A stretch of DNA of 59,549 nucleotides, taken from contig CAYSJJ010000016.1 in the NCBI GenBank assembly GCA_964431365.1, positions 1-59,549 on the forward strand, given 5' to 3'. Positions 1 to 9,373 of this stretch are shown here, in pieces. The translations under genes and the position numbers were made by a program. The notes under the pieces were generated by a model. It ran no database searches. It was given only the letters and a program-made list of their open reading frames with translations, and was not told the DNA's origin. Source of the DNA: Geomobilibacter sp964431365 (GTDB lineage Bacteria; Desulfobacterota; Desulfuromonadia; Geobacterales; DSM-12255). How positions within the stretch are numbered: position 1 is the first letter of the stretch; each line of letters opens with the position of its first letter.

Positions 1-646
1 GCCGAACGGCTCCGGCAAGAGTACCATGATCCGGCTCATGCTCGGGCTGATGGCGCCGGAGCGTGGTGATGTCTCCCTCTTCGGCACGTCAGTCGGGCAG
101 TTTTCCGACTGGCAGCGCATCGGTTATCTCCCCCAGCGGCTGCGCAACTTCACCCCGAATTTCCCCGGCACCGTTTCAGAAGTGGTAGGGCTCGGTCTCC
201 TTGCCGGCAAGCGCTTTCCCCGGCGGCGAGCCCCGGAGGATGCCGCGTTGGTGGAGAATGTTCTTGAGATCATGGGGATCGGCGGTCTCGGAAACCGGAG
301 GCTTGCAGAGCTCTCCGGAGGGCAGCAGCAGCGGGTCCTGCTGGCCAGAGCCATGGTAAGTTCCCCTTCCCTGCTGATCCTCGACGAGCCAACCACCGCC
401 CTCGATCCGGAGACCAGGGAGAATTTTTACTCGACTATCGAACATCTGAACCGTGACCACGGTGTTACCATCGTCCTGGTTACCCACGACACCGCCAGCA
501 TCGGACGCTATGCCAGCCGCCTCATCTACCTGGACAAGCGGCTGGTTTTCGACGGGAATTTCGACGATTTCTGCCACTCCGAGGAGATGACCGCGTTCTT
601 TGGAGAGTATGCGCAGCACCTGATCTGCCACCGGCACAACCAATGA
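1..646 (+). CDS. znuC: Zinc-type ABC transporter ATPase ZnuC (5' end cut off)
   Basis: This is the ATP-binding subunit of a metal ABC importer, cut by the left edge of the window. The first readable residues are the Walker A loop (PNGSGKST, bases 2-25), so roughly the first 35-40 residues are missing. The ABC signature LSGGQQQR and the Walker B/D-loop LLILDEPTTALD follow in order, and the H-loop is in VLVTHD. ZnuC-type subunits are usually about 250 residues, which fits 207 visible plus the missing start. The cognate permease follows after a repeat element and then NikR. Zinc is the default assignment by family; manganese or nickel cannot be excluded because the binding protein is outside the window. 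Confidence 0.85.
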   Translation, partial: PNGSGKSTMIRLMLGLMAPERGDVSLFGTSVGQFSDWQRIGYLPQRLRNFTPNFPGTVSEVVGLGLLAGKRFPRRRAPEDAALVENVLEIMGIGGLGNRRLAELSGGQQQRVLLARAMVSSPSLLILDEPTTALDPETRENFYSTIEHLNRDHGVTIVLVTHDTASIGRYASRLIYLDKRLVFDGNFDDFCHSEEMTAFFGEYAQHLICHRHNQ

Positions 647-648
647 TA

Positions 649-768
649 GGTTGCTGAAAAACAGCCATCTCGCCGCCGTCCTCGCAAGCTCCTCAGTGCG
701 GCGTAGCGCTGCTACGCCTCCCTCGAAGCTTACTGCGGGTGCGACGATCTGACTATTTTTGAGCAACC
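649..768. repeat. Palindromic intergenic repeat family 1, copy 1
   Basis: This is a 120-bp element with terminal inverted repeats GGTTGCTGAAAAA and TTTTTGAGCAACC and an internal palindrome GCGTAGCGCTGCTACGC. It lies between znuC and znuB. A near-full-length inverted copy lies at 17681-17799 and an internally deleted copy at 55766-55832. It has the form of a non-autonomous MITE/REP-like element and encodes no protein of its own. It separates two cistrons expected to be co-transcribed. Confidence 0.85.
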
Positions 769-790
769 TGAGATTTTCACAATACTCATT

Positions 791-1606
791 ATGCCCATTA
801 CCGACATCCTCTCCTATGGTTTCATGCAGCGCGCACTCGTCGCCGGCACCCTGGTGGCGGTGCTCTGCGCCATTCTCGGCGTGTTCCTGGTGCTGCGCCG
901 GCTGTCGCTTATCGGTGACGGCCTTGCCCACGTCACCTTCGGCAGCGTTGCCGTTCTCCTCTTCACCCGCGTTGGGCCGCAGGCCGTAACCCTGGCCGCC
1001 ATTCCGCTGGTGATGCTGGCATCCCTCGGCATCCTCCGTCTGACCGACAGAGCCCGCATCTACGGCGACACGGCGATCGGGATCGTCTCGTCGCTCGGCA
1101 TTGCCTGCGGCGTCGTGCTGGCCAGCGTGGCCGGCGGTTTTAACGTCGACCTTTTCAGCTACCTCTTCGGCAGCATCCTGGCCATCAGCCCCCTGGAGAC
1201 CTGGATCGCGGCCCTCCTCTTCCTGTTCGTCCTGGTGATCGTCGCCCTGTATTATCACGACCTGTTCGCCATCACCTTTGACGAGGAGTTGGCGAGGAGT
1301 TCCGGTATCAGGGTAGACGTGATCAACCGCCTCCTGGTCCTGCTGACCGCCTTGACCGTGGTTCTGGCCATGAAGGTGATGGGAATCATGCTGATATCGG
1401 CCCTGTTGATCTTCCCGGCAGTGACTGCCCTGCAGGTGGCACACGGTTTCAGGAGTACCATTGTCATTGCGGTCATCTGTGCGGTCTTCTCGGTCATCGC
1501 GGGGATCTCACTGTCGTTTGTCTGCAACCTGCCGACCGGCGGCGTTGTCGTGCTGGTAAATGCCATTCTCTTTGTGATGTCATACGCCTTTCGACGGCGC
1601 TCGTAG
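791..1606 (+). CDS. znuB: Zinc-type ABC transporter permease ZnuB
   Basis: This is a 271-residue integral membrane permease of the ZnuB/MntB (ABC-3) family. About seven to eight hydrophobic segments run along the whole chain, and the family pattern LVLRRLSLIGDGLAHVTFGS is seen near residues 35-55. The length is typical. It pairs with the ATPase upstream and is followed 21 bases later by NikR. No good Shine-Dalgarno sequence precedes the ATG, possibly because the repeat element ends only 22 bases upstream; translation may be weak, or the start may lie elsewhere. The substrate is probably zinc, with manganese or nickel possible. Confidence 0.88.
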   Translation: MPITDILSYGFMQRALVAGTLVAVLCAILGVFLVLRRLSLIGDGLAHVTFGSVAVLLFTRVGPQAVTLAAIPLVMLASLGILRLTDRARIYGDTAIGIVSSLGIACGVVLASVAGGFNVDLFSYLFGSILAISPLETWIAALLFLFVLVIVALYYHDLFAITFDEELARSSGIRVDVINRLLVLLTALTVVLAMKVMGIMLISALLIFPAVTALQVAHGFRSTIVIAVICAVFSVIAGISLSFVCNLPTGGVVVLVNAILFVMSYAFRRRS

Positions 1607-1627
1607 CAAGGATTGGAGAGGGAACCG

Positions 1628-2047
1628 ATGGGAGAGACCATACGCTTCGGCATATCCATGGACGACCAATTGCTGGCAAGCTTCGACCGGTTGATCGAAC
1701 AAAAGGGGTACATGAACCGCTCGGAGGCGATCCGGGACCTGATCCGGGCCTCGCTGGTGGAGCTGAAATGGGAGGGGGAGGACGAGGAGACGGTCGGCAC
1801 GGTGACCCTGGTCTACAACCACCATGTCCGCGACCTCTCCGACCGGCTTACCGAACACCAGCACACCCATCACCACCAGATCGTCTCTGCCCTGCATGTC
1901 CACCTGGACGCCCACAACTGCCTCGAAGTCCTAGTGGTGCGGGGAAAGGCCAGGGATGTGAAGCGGATTGCCGACGGACTGATCGGGGTAAAGGGGGTCA
2001 AGCACGGCAAGCTGGTGATGACCACCATGGCCGAGGAACTCCCCTGA
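1628..2047 (+). CDS. nikR: NikR-family nickel-responsive regulator
   Basis: This 139-residue ribbon-helix-helix/ACT-domain metalloregulator resembles NikR. The N-terminal RHH reads IRFGISMDDQLLASFDRL. The C-terminal domain carries the nickel site: a His-rich stretch followed by LHVHLDAHNCLEV, matching the His-x-His and Cys ligands of E. coli NikR. The ATG at 1628 is preferred over the upstream TTG because GGAGAGG sits just before it and NikR proteins start this way. It is downstream of, and probably co-transcribed with, a zinc-type importer, so the transporter may respond to or carry nickel. Its own target operator is not visible. Confidence 0.9.
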   Translation: MGETIRFGISMDDQLLASFDRLIEQKGYMNRSEAIRDLIRASLVELKWEGEDEETVGTVTLVYNHHVRDLSDRLTEHQHTHHHQIVSALHVHLDAHNCLEVLVVRGKARDVKRIADGLIGVKGVKHGKLVMTTMAEELP

Positions 2048-2100
2048 ACGTCCCACTACTCCTTACCACTCCCTGATTCACAACCCTTGAAGGACGCGCC

Positions 2101-4056
2101 ATGACGATTCGCGGCAAGCTGCTGGCCAGTTACCTGATAGTTGCCCTGCTGTCGGGTGTCGGCGGACTGATCGGTCTGGGCCTCACCAGGAGCGTCGACA
2201 AGAAGATTTCCCTGGTGGCCAACGATACGCTGCCCGACCTGGAAATCCTCCAGGACCTCCGGTATGCCGGTCTCCAGGTCGTTTCCTCGACCATGGAGTA
2301 CTTTGTTCTGGTGGAAAAGGAGCGGGAAGCGAAGCGTCCGCCGTCCGAGAGCAAACACCACGAGGAAGAGGTACATATCGCAGCCGGGGTCTCCCTCTTC
2401 CGGGCGTCCATCGATCGCTACCGGTCGCTGGTCAAGGGAGAGACGGAGAGCGACAAGAGGCGTGCCGCGAGCATAAAGGAACGGGGCGAGAAGCTGGTCG
2501 GGACAAGCGGCGAGATCGTCGGCCTCATCAATGCCGGCGCCTCGCCCCGACGGTTGCTGGAAGCGGTGGCGCGCTTCGAAGCGGATGAATTGGCCTATCT
2601 TGCGATTGTCGGGGAGACCCTGAAGCACGAGAATACGGTCTTCACCCAGTACCGGCAGAGTCTGCATCACTCTCTCGCCTCGGCCAAGGTGGAGATTGCC
2701 CTGGTCTCCGTCCTGACGTTCATTCTTGCCGTCGCCTGCGGGCATACCATCTCCGCCGGCATCTCCCGGCGGCTCGACCGGTTCCGTCGGGCGGTGCAGG
2801 TGATCGGCTGGGGTGACCTGACCACCCGCGTGGATCTCCACTCCCGGGACGAACTGGGCGACCTGGCAACGGCCTTCAACGCCATGACCGACGATCTGCA
2901 TCGGTCGCACACCGAACTCCTGGATGCCCGCAATTACCTGGACGACATCATTCACTCCCTGATGGATTCCCTTATCGTGGCAACGCCGGACGGGAAAATC
3001 GAGCAGGTCAACGCCGCAACCTGCACCCTGCTCGGTTACGACAGCGAGCCGGTCGGTCTTCCCCTTTCGGCCATCATCCCCGATCCTCCCTTTGACGAGC
3101 TGGCCCGGAAAGGGGTCATCAGCGACCAGGAGCGGTTCTACCTGACCAAGGACGGGCGACGGATCGCGGTGGTATTCTCCGGTGTCGTCATGTGGAACCC
3201 GGACGACACCATGCGGGGGATCGTCTGTGTCGGCCACGACATAACGCGGCGCAAGGAGGCCGAAGACCGGCTCAGGTGCTTTGCCGAGGAGTTGCAGCAG
3301 ACCAACGAGGAGCTGAAGAATTTTACCTACATCGTCTCCCACGATCTCCGTTCACCACTGGTGAACATCAAGGGGTTTGCCGGCGAACTGTCGTACTCCC
3401 TGGACGAGATGCAGGAACGGTTCGAGCGGGTTGCCGCACTCCTTGACGACCAGGACCGCGTCCGCATCAGCGAACTGTTCCGGTCGGACATCCCCGAGGC
3501 CATCGGCTTCATCACCTCGTCGGTGAACAGGATGGACGCGCTTATTGACGCCGTCCTGAAGCTTTCGCGCCTGGGCCATCGTGAACTGCTCCCCGAGCCG
3601 GTCGATACCGCACTCCTGGTGGGCGATATCCTCGCCTCGCTGGCCCATCAGCTGGAGCAGCGCCGGGCGACGGTGACCGTTGGCCCGCTCCCGACCCTGG
3701 TTGGGGATCGCATGGCCATGGAGCAGCTCTTGGGAAACGTCATCGACAACGCCGTCAAGTACCTGGACCCGTCACGACCCGGCGTCATCCGGATCAGCGC
3801 CGAGGAGGCCGGGGATGAGGTGCTCTTCCACATCGCCGACAATGGCCGTGGCATCGCCCCGGAGGAGAGCCACAAGGTGTTCGAGGTGTTTCGCCGGGCA
3901 GGCAGGCAGGACGTCGCGGGGGAAGGGATGGGGCTGGCCTACGTGAAGGCCACGGTGCGCCGTCTGGGGGGGCGCGTCTGGTACGATTCGATCCCGGGCG
4001 AGGGGACGACCTTTCACATTGTCGTCCCTCGTCGGGCAGGTAGCGGGAAGGTGTAG
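2101..4056 (+). CDS. Membrane sensor histidine kinase (HAMP-PAS-HisKA-HATPase)
   Basis: This 651-residue kinase has a first membrane helix near residues 8-30, a periplasmic four-helix-type sensor region, a second helix near 196-220, HAMP to about 272, a PAS domain about 282-395, and a HisKA box with the phospho-acceptor in SHDLRSPL (His414). An HATPase domain with N box (GNVIDNAVKYLD) and G boxes (DNGRGIAP, GEGMGLAYV) completes it. No receiver domain is fused and no response regulator is adjacent, so its partner is unknown. It starts 53 bases after nikR and may be in the same transcript. The signal is not predictable. Confidence 0.88.
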   Translation: MTIRGKLLASYLIVALLSGVGGLIGLGLTRSVDKKISLVANDTLPDLEILQDLRYAGLQVVSSTMEYFVLVEKEREAKRPPSESKHHEEEVHIAAGVSLFRASIDRYRSLVKGETESDKRRAASIKERGEKLVGTSGEIVGLINAGASPRRLLEAVARFEADELAYLAIVGETLKHENTVFTQYRQSLHHSLASAKVEIALVSVLTFILAVACGHTISAGISRRLDRFRRAVQVIGWGDLTTRVDLHSRDELGDLATAFNAMTDDLHRSHTELLDARNYLDDIIHSLMDSLIVATPDGKIEQVNAATCTLLGYDSEPVGLPLSAIIPDPPFDELARKGVISDQERFYLTKDGRRIAVVFSGVVMWNPDDTMRGIVCVGHDITRRKEAEDRLRCFAEELQQTNEELKNFTYIVSHDLRSPLVNIKGFAGELSYSLDEMQERFERVAALLDDQDRVRISELFRSDIPEAIGFITSSVNRMDALIDAVLKLSRLGHRELLPEPVDTALLVGDILASLAHQLEQRRATVTVGPLPTLVGDRMAMEQLLGNVIDNAVKYLDPSRPGVIRISAEEAGDEVLFHIADNGRGIAPEESHKVFEVFRRAGRQDVAGEGMGLAYVKATVRRLGGRVWYDSIPGEGTTFHIVVPRRAGSGKV

Positions 4057-4077
4057 CCGGGAGGGATCAGCGGCTGT

Positions 4078-4491
4078 TCAGCGAAACTCGGGTGGAGGGC
4101 TCGTGATCTGCCACCCCTGGCCTTCCGCGTAACTCCACTCCTGCTTGTCCACTATGGTTTTCACTGTGACCGAGGGGGGGAGATAGTAGTCCACTTCCAC
4201 CGGGACCACTGCCACGCTGCCGGGTGTCTGCCAGGAGACCGGGCCGACCCGGTAGTCGACGATGTGCGGAGAGTGCCCCTCCCCTGCACGCCGCAGGTAG
4301 TCGGGCTGATGCCGGGGAGGCACGAAGCGGGTCACCGCCTCCCCCCCCTCCTGCCAGCGCTGCATCCGGTTATAGTCGCGAACGTTCCGCTGCAGTTCCT
4401 CGCCGGTTCCCCCGGGCAGGCTGTGACAGGCGGCAAGCATCAGCAGCAAAACCGCGGCAGTGGCGCGCAGTGTGACGGCAAGAGATTTCAT
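4078..4491 (-). CDS. Small lipoprotein of unknown function
   Basis: This 137-residue protein has a signal peptide ending in a clear lipobox (LMLAAC, cleavage before Cys22), so it should be a lipid-anchored periplasmic or outer-membrane protein. The mature part is short and rich in aromatic and acidic residues, with no recognised domain. Its ATG overlaps the stop of the upstream methyltransferase/reductase by four bases (ATGA), indicating translational coupling. A role in one-carbon metabolism is not implied by that alone. The 3' end converges with the sensor kinase on the other strand. Confidence 0.75.
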   Translation of the reverse strand: MKSLAVTLRATAAVLLLMLAACHSLPGGTGEELQRNVRDYNRMQRWQEGGEAVTRFVPPRHQPDYLRRAGEGHSPHIVDYRVGPVSWQTPGSVAVVPVEVDYYLPPSVTVKTIVDKQEWSYAEGQGWQITSPPPEFR

Positions 4492-6323
4492 CGATTCACC
4501 CCCCTGATGTACCGTACCAGTTCAGCGGCAATCTCGGCCCTGCCGAAGGGGGCGATGATGTAATACCCCCCCACCTTCCCCCTGACCGAATCGATCAGCT
4601 CCCGGGAGATCGCCACCCCTTCCTGTACGCCGCACTCCTTTTCCTTCCCCTGCATCCTCTCCCGGATCCGGTCGGGGATGACGATGCCCGGCACCTCGTT
4701 GTGCAGATATTCGCAGTTCCGTTCGCTTACCAGGGGCATGATGCCCGGCAGTATCGGGATCGACAGTTCGCTGGTCCCTTCCAGCAGCGCCAGAAGCCGC
4801 TCGCTGTCGTACAGCGGCTGGGTCTGGGCGAAGCCGGCACCATTGGCGATCTTTTTCGCCAGCCTGGCAACCTGCACCTCCATCTTCGGCGTGTTGGGGT
4901 TGAAGGCCGCGCCGATGGTGAAGCCGGTCCCCCGGTCTATGGGGTGGCCAAGGGCGTTCACCCCCCGGTTCAGGTCGCTGAGGAGCTTGATCAGGGTGAA
5001 CGAGTTGAGGTCGAAGACCGATGAGGCTGCCGCCTGGTCGCCGATCCTGGCCGGGTCGCCGGTCACCGCCAGGATCGAGCGGATTCCCAGCAGGCTCGCC
5101 CCCATCAGGTCGGACTGGAGGCCGAGGAGGTTCCGGTCCCTGCAGGTGACGTGGACGATTACCTCGATCTCCACCTCCCGCTGGATCATACTGGCCAGGG
5201 CGATATTCCCCAGGCGCACCCGGGCGAGCGGATTTTCGGCCAGATTGATGGCATCGGCACCGGCCTCCTTCAACAGTCGGGCGCCGGCCAGAATCTTGCC
5301 GCAGTCGAGCCCCCGGGGAGGATCGAGCTCAACGGTGACCACCGGCCGCGCCCCCCAGTGGGAGAGGAAACCGGTGGCGACGGGGGGCGTCGTCGGCTGG
5401 TCCGCGCTGACGCTTATCCGCGGGAGGCGTTTTCTCGGCGCGGGTCGGACACCGCTAAGCCGCTCGCCAAGCCGTTTGATATGTTCCGGGGTGGTGCCGC
5501 AGCACCCCCCTATCAGTCCGGCGCCGGCGGCCACCATCTCCAGCGCCTTTTCGGCGAAATAGTCGGGTGTGCAGCGATAGAGGTAGCGGCCATCCACGAA
5601 TTCCGGGAAGCCGCTGTTGGCAAAGGCCGCGAGGGGAGCATCCGTGATCCGCGCCAGCCGCTCCACGACCCGTAGGACCTCCAGCGGGCCGGCGCCGCAG
5701 TTGGCACCGATCATGGCCGCGCCGGCATCGGTCAGGACGCGGCCGGCAACCTCCGCCTCCACCCCGCTCCCGGTGCGTCCCCCTTCCAGGTAGGCCATGC
5801 TGGCGATGACCGGCAGTCCGGTTCCCCTTGCCGCCTCCAGGGCGCAGGTGAGCTGGCCGAGGTCAGCAAAGGTCTCCAGGATGAAGAGGTCGACCCCCCC
5901 TTCGGCCAGGGCCTCCGCCTGCTCCCGGTAAATGGCCTTCACCGTCTCCTGGTCCGGTTCCCGTTCGTCTCCCTTGTGCCGTGCCAGGGGGCCCATGGAA
6001 CCGGCAACGAACCGGGGGCGCTCTCCCCCTACCTCGGCAACGGTCCGCCGGGCCAGTTCCGCTCCACGGAGGTTGATCTCCCGCACCTTCTTCTCGAGCC
6101 CGATCGGCTGGAGTTTGGTAACGTTGGCACCGAAGGTGTTGGTTTCGATCAGGTTGGCGCCGGCTGCCAGGTATTCCCGGTGAAGCTCGGCCACCAGCTG
6201 GGGGCGGACCAGGTTCAGGTGTTCGAAGTTGGCGTCGAGGCCGACCCCTTTGCCGTAAAGCATGGTGCCTATGGCTCCGTCGCCGATCAGTACCTGTTCC
6301 TTGAGCAGTTCGAGAAAGTGCAT
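4488..6323 (-). CDS. Bifunctional homocysteine S-methyltransferase / 5,10-methylenetetrahydrofolate reductase
   Basis: This 611-residue fusion has an N-terminal homocysteine S-methyltransferase domain (about 1-290) with the zinc-site pattern IGANCGAGP and the paired GGCCGTTP cysteines. The C-terminal part (about 315-611) is a MetF-like reductase TIM barrel, with VTVELDPPRG at its start and AVTGDPARIG at the folate/FAD region. It should make methyl-THF and transfer a methyl group to homocysteine for methionine synthesis. The ATG at 6323 is chosen because AAAGGGG precedes it; 24 upstream codons in frame have no homology pattern. The tRNA-Thr gene lies immediately upstream on the same strand. 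Confidence 0.9.
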   Translation of the reverse strand: MHFLELLKEQVLIGDGAIGTMLYGKGVGLDANFEHLNLVRPQLVAELHREYLAAGANLIETNTFGANVTKLQPIGLEKKVREINLRGAELARRTVAEVGGERPRFVAGSMGPLARHKGDEREPDQETVKAIYREQAEALAEGGVDLFILETFADLGQLTCALEAARGTGLPVIASMAYLEGGRTGSGVEAEVAGRVLTDAGAAMIGANCGAGPLEVLRVVERLARITDAPLAAFANSGFPEFVDGRYLYRCTPDYFAEKALEMVAAGAGLIGGCCGTTPEHIKRLGERLSGVRPAPRKRLPRISVSADQPTTPPVATGFLSHWGARPVVTVELDPPRGLDCGKILAGARLLKEAGADAINLAENPLARVRLGNIALASMIQREVEIEVIVHVTCRDRNLLGLQSDLMGASLLGIRSILAVTGDPARIGDQAAASSVFDLNSFTLIKLLSDLNRGVNALGHPIDRGTGFTIGAAFNPNTPKMEVQVARLAKKIANGAGFAQTQPLYDSERLLALLEGTSELSIPILPGIMPLVSERNCEYLHNEVPGIVIPDRIRERMQGKEKECGVQEGVAISRELIDSVRGKVGGYYIIAPFGRAEIAAELVRYIRGVNR

Positions 6324-6386
6324 GGGCGCCCCTTTGGGGAAAGAAAAAGGGCCCGGCTGGTTGCCGGACCCTTCTTTGTGTCTGCG

Positions 6387-6462
6387 TGGAGCCACCTGCC
6401 GGAATCGAACCGGCGACCTATTGATTACGAATCAATTGCTCTACCAACTGAGCTAAGGTGGC
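6387..6462 (-). tRNA. tRNA-Thr (anticodon CGU)
   Basis: The minus strand folds into a full cloverleaf: acceptor GCCACCT/AGGTGGC, D arm GCTC..GAGC, anticodon stem ATTGA/TCAAT with loop TTCGTAA, and T arm GCCGG-TTCGATT-CCGGC. The anticodon CGT reads ACG threonine codons. The terminal CCA is encoded. A good sigma-70 promoter lies 70 bases upstream. Confidence 0.97.
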
Positions 6463-6531
6463 ATCTGTGGGGAATGCGGGAAGCGAATCGTCGTTCGAGC
6501 CGGTTCGGCAAACGGCTGCAAACAAGGAATC

Positions 6532-6560
6532 TTTGTATCCTAATTGGACCGTGATGTCAA
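6532..6560 (-). promoter_or_regulatory. Sigma-70-type promoter of tRNA-Thr
   Basis: On the minus strand a perfect -35 TTGACA (6560-6555) is separated by exactly 17 bases from a -10-like TACAAA (6537-6532). The tRNA begins at 6462, so the transcript would carry a leader of roughly 60 bases. Confidence 0.75.
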
Positions 6561-6597
6561 CCCTCGCCCGGTCCTCTCGGGGCGATGTCATGCACCG

Positions 6598-9144
6598 TCA
6601 CCTGTCGAGCAGCTCCCTGACCTTTCCGAGAAGCTCTGTTGGCTTCACCGGCTTGAGAATCAGCTCGACCCCTTTCAGGGAGTCACCACGCTTCTGGATG
6701 ATATCTGCGGGATAGCCGCTGCTGAACAGCACCTTGACGTCGGGGGAGATCCGCCGGATCTCTTCGTAGACCTCGGCGCCGCTCTTCTTCGGCATGATGA
6801 CGTCCAGGATCACGAGCCGTATCGCCCCCAGGTGGGCGTTGAACAGGTCGACCGCCTCTTCGCCGTCCCGGGCGAGAAGGACCTTGTAGCCGGAACTGGT
6901 GAGCAGTTCCTCCACTAGTTTCCTGACGGCGGGGTCGTCCTCGGCCAGGAGAAGCGTTTCGGTGCCGACGGCGGGCAGGAGGGGCGCCGGTACGTTCCTG
7001 ATCGCCCCCTGGTCGGAAACGGCGATGGGTAGATAGATCCGGAACGTGGTTCCTTTTCCCGGCTCGCTGTACACATTGATATACCCATTGTGCTGCTTGA
7101 CGATGCCGTAGACGATGGCCAGCCCGAGTCCGGTCCCTTTCCCCACCTCTTTCGTTGTGAAAAAAGGCTCGAAGATGTTTCTCCTGGTCTCCTCATCCAT
7201 ACCGTTGCCGGAATCGGAAACGGTCAGCAGGAGATGCGGACCAGGTTTGCCATAGCCGTGCGACTTGACGAAATCATGCTCCATCTCATGTCGCTCGGAC
7301 GTGATGGCCAGCAGCCCGCCGTTAGGCATGGCGTCCCGGGCGTTGGTGGCCAGGTTGATCAGGACCTGCTCTATCTGGCCGCTATCGGCGTGAATCAGGA
7401 GCGGGTCCTCCTTGAAGCTGGTCTTCAGCTGGACGTCTTCGCCGATGATCCTTCGGAGCAGCGTCTCCATGTTCCTGAGGATGTCGTTGAGGTTGAGCGT
7501 CTTGGGGCTCATCAGCTGTTTACGACTGAAGGCCAGCAGGCTCCGGGTCAGGTTCGACGCCCTTTCGCCGGCGGCCAGGATCTGGTCCAGGCTTTCGTTG
7601 AGCGGGTCGCCAGGTGCCAGTCCCCGCTTCATGACGTAACCGTAACCGCTGATAACGGTGAGGATGTTGTTGAAATCGTGGGCGATCCCACCGGAGAGGT
7701 GCCCGATGGCCTCCATCTTCTGCGCATGCCGCAGCTGCTCCTCGATGCTCCTCTGCTCGGTGATGTCGATCCCTATGCCGGCAATTCCCTCCACGGATTC
7801 ATCGGCAGCATGGAGCACGGTGATGTTCCAGAGTATGGTGCGATACTTCTGATCACGGGTGACGATCTGGGTCTCGTGGTGCGTGATCATCCGTCCGGTC
7901 CTGATCCGGTCCCGATAGTCGTCCTGCTGGAGGCTCCTTTCATGGGGCGGGGAGAAGAGCTCGAACCAGTTGTTGCCGATGATCTCCTCCCGCGTCCAGC
8001 CGGTGATGCTCAGGAGGAAATCGTTGCAGAAGGTCACGTTGCCATTCAGATCGATGATCATGGTGATGAGCTGGACATTCTCCAGGAGCTCACGGAACCG
8101 TTTCTCCGATACCCGGCGGGCATCTTCGGCCTTTTTCCGTTCCGTGATGTCGAGAATACTCCCCACCAGGCCGCCGCGTGAACCGTCTTCATTGAAGAAC
8201 AGGACCTTGTAAAAGATTACGTCATGATCCTTGCCATCGGCGTATTTGAGGGGCCCCTCGTAGATCTGTTTCTGGTCCGCCGGGCCGGTGAAAAGCGCCT
8301 TGTCGGCGGCGGCATATATCTCGGCCATCTCGCGGGGAGCCACATCGAATACGCTCTTGCCATAGAGCTCTTCCTTGGTCATCCCCACATACTCTTCAAA
8401 GGCGGTGTTGCAGCCGATATAGACCCCGTCGATATTTTTGTAGAAGATGGGGTGCGGGAGGATGTCGATCAGTGACTGCAGAAATCTCAGGCTCTTCTCC
8501 AGCGTCTGCCCGGTCCGTTTGCTTACCCGCATCAGAAACCAGAAGCCGATGGAGAGTATGGCCCCAACGCAGACGAAGGTCCCCAGAATGCTCATTCTGA
8601 GGACTTCGAAGCGTGACAGGAAGACGCTCTTCTTTACCCCGACGTACAGTACGCCGATGATCTCTCCCTGTCCGTTCCGGATAGGGTCATAGGCCGTAAA
8701 ATAGGGGCTCCCCAGGATAAGGGTCTCTCCCCGGTAGGAGGTCCCCCTCTTGAAGATTGCGTCATAGGCGGGACCGACGAGCTTCGTGCCGATTGCCCGG
8801 CTGCCGTCCTCCTTGGGCACATTGGTGGAGACCCGCGTCTCCCCCTGGAAAATCGTTGCCGTGCCGCCGAATATCTGTTGGATCTTGTCGGGGAGTTCGA
8901 AGTTGCCGTTGATGACGTACGAACCGGCCAGGAGCCGGCCATCGACAATCCTGAAATCGGTCCCCTTGTTCTTGAGGAGCTCCCAGAACGTGTTGATCCG
9001 GCGCTCCATGTCGACTTTCGCCTGCACCTCGGCCTGGTCGCGAATCTCATAGAGCAGATAGAGGCTGCCGAGCGAGACGATCCCCGTTACGGTCAGTATT
9101 GCTGCAATGGCGAATTTTATTCTTGATTTGAGAAAGAGTTCCAT
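6598..9144 (-). CDS. Hybrid sensor histidine kinase (sCache-PAS-PAS-HisKA-HATPase-receiver)
   Basis: This 848-residue membrane kinase carries two helices flanking a periplasmic single-Cache domain (about 40-185) with the pattern GTKLVGPAYDAI and SPYFTAYDPIRN. Two PAS domains, a HisKA box (GGIAHDFNNIL), an HATPase (NIFEPFFTTKE, GTGLGLAIV) and a C-terminal receiver with phospho-acceptor in LVILDVIMPKKSG follow. The Cache domain is closely related to that of the chemoreceptor at 35799-37403, suggesting a common ligand. The start at 9144 is chosen for GGGGA just before the ATG and for placing the first helix directly after it; ATG 9177 and TTG 9198 are alternatives. Confidence 0.88.
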   Translation of the reverse strand: MELFLKSRIKFAIAAILTVTGIVSLGSLYLLYEIRDQAEVQAKVDMERRINTFWELLKNKGTDFRIVDGRLLAGSYVINGNFELPDKIQQIFGGTATIFQGETRVSTNVPKEDGSRAIGTKLVGPAYDAIFKRGTSYRGETLILGSPYFTAYDPIRNGQGEIIGVLYVGVKKSVFLSRFEVLRMSILGTFVCVGAILSIGFWFLMRVSKRTGQTLEKSLRFLQSLIDILPHPIFYKNIDGVYIGCNTAFEEYVGMTKEELYGKSVFDVAPREMAEIYAAADKALFTGPADQKQIYEGPLKYADGKDHDVIFYKVLFFNEDGSRGGLVGSILDITERKKAEDARRVSEKRFRELLENVQLITMIIDLNGNVTFCNDFLLSITGWTREEIIGNNWFELFSPPHERSLQQDDYRDRIRTGRMITHHETQIVTRDQKYRTILWNITVLHAADESVEGIAGIGIDITEQRSIEEQLRHAQKMEAIGHLSGGIAHDFNNILTVISGYGYVMKRGLAPGDPLNESLDQILAAGERASNLTRSLLAFSRKQLMSPKTLNLNDILRNMETLLRRIIGEDVQLKTSFKEDPLLIHADSGQIEQVLINLATNARDAMPNGGLLAITSERHEMEHDFVKSHGYGKPGPHLLLTVSDSGNGMDEETRRNIFEPFFTTKEVGKGTGLGLAIVYGIVKQHNGYINVYSEPGKGTTFRIYLPIAVSDQGAIRNVPAPLLPAVGTETLLLAEDDPAVRKLVEELLTSSGYKVLLARDGEEAVDLFNAHLGAIRLVILDVIMPKKSGAEVYEEIRRISPDVKVLFSSGYPADIIQKRGDSLKGVELILKPVKPTELLGKVRELLDR

Positions 9145-9342
9145 GGTTCCCCGCCGGAGCATCTGTAACGTTGTCATTGTATCGGCAGAAGAGTCCAAAC
9201 GCTACTCCACTTATTGCGACAACCGTGATTTGTTCATGTAAATGGCACTAGTGCAGCGTCTGAACCGGTTCGCATCAGTCGCACCACGTTCTGACACCAC
9301 GCTCGTCATTTCGGTAATCTGCGAGAACCATGCTAAAATTTG

Positions 9343-9359
9343 CGTAGAATGTTTCCACA
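9343..9359. promoter_or_regulatory. Palindrome resembling the sigma-54 operon operator (weak member)
   Basis: CGTAGAA-TGT-TTCCACA is a 17-bp imperfect inverted repeat with the same half-sites as the sites at 24004, 44744 and 46044. It ends 15 bases before the phosphatase ATG, so it is not in the usual enhancer position and may be a chance match or a repressor-type site. Confidence 0.35.
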
Positions 9360-9373
9360 GAGGGGGGCGGTGT

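Noticed and set aside
9243..9257. TGGCACTAGTGCAGC as a sigma-54 promoter for the PAS-SpoIIE gene
   Set aside because: The GG and GC are spaced correctly but the -12 box is CAGC rather than TTGC; too weak without other support.
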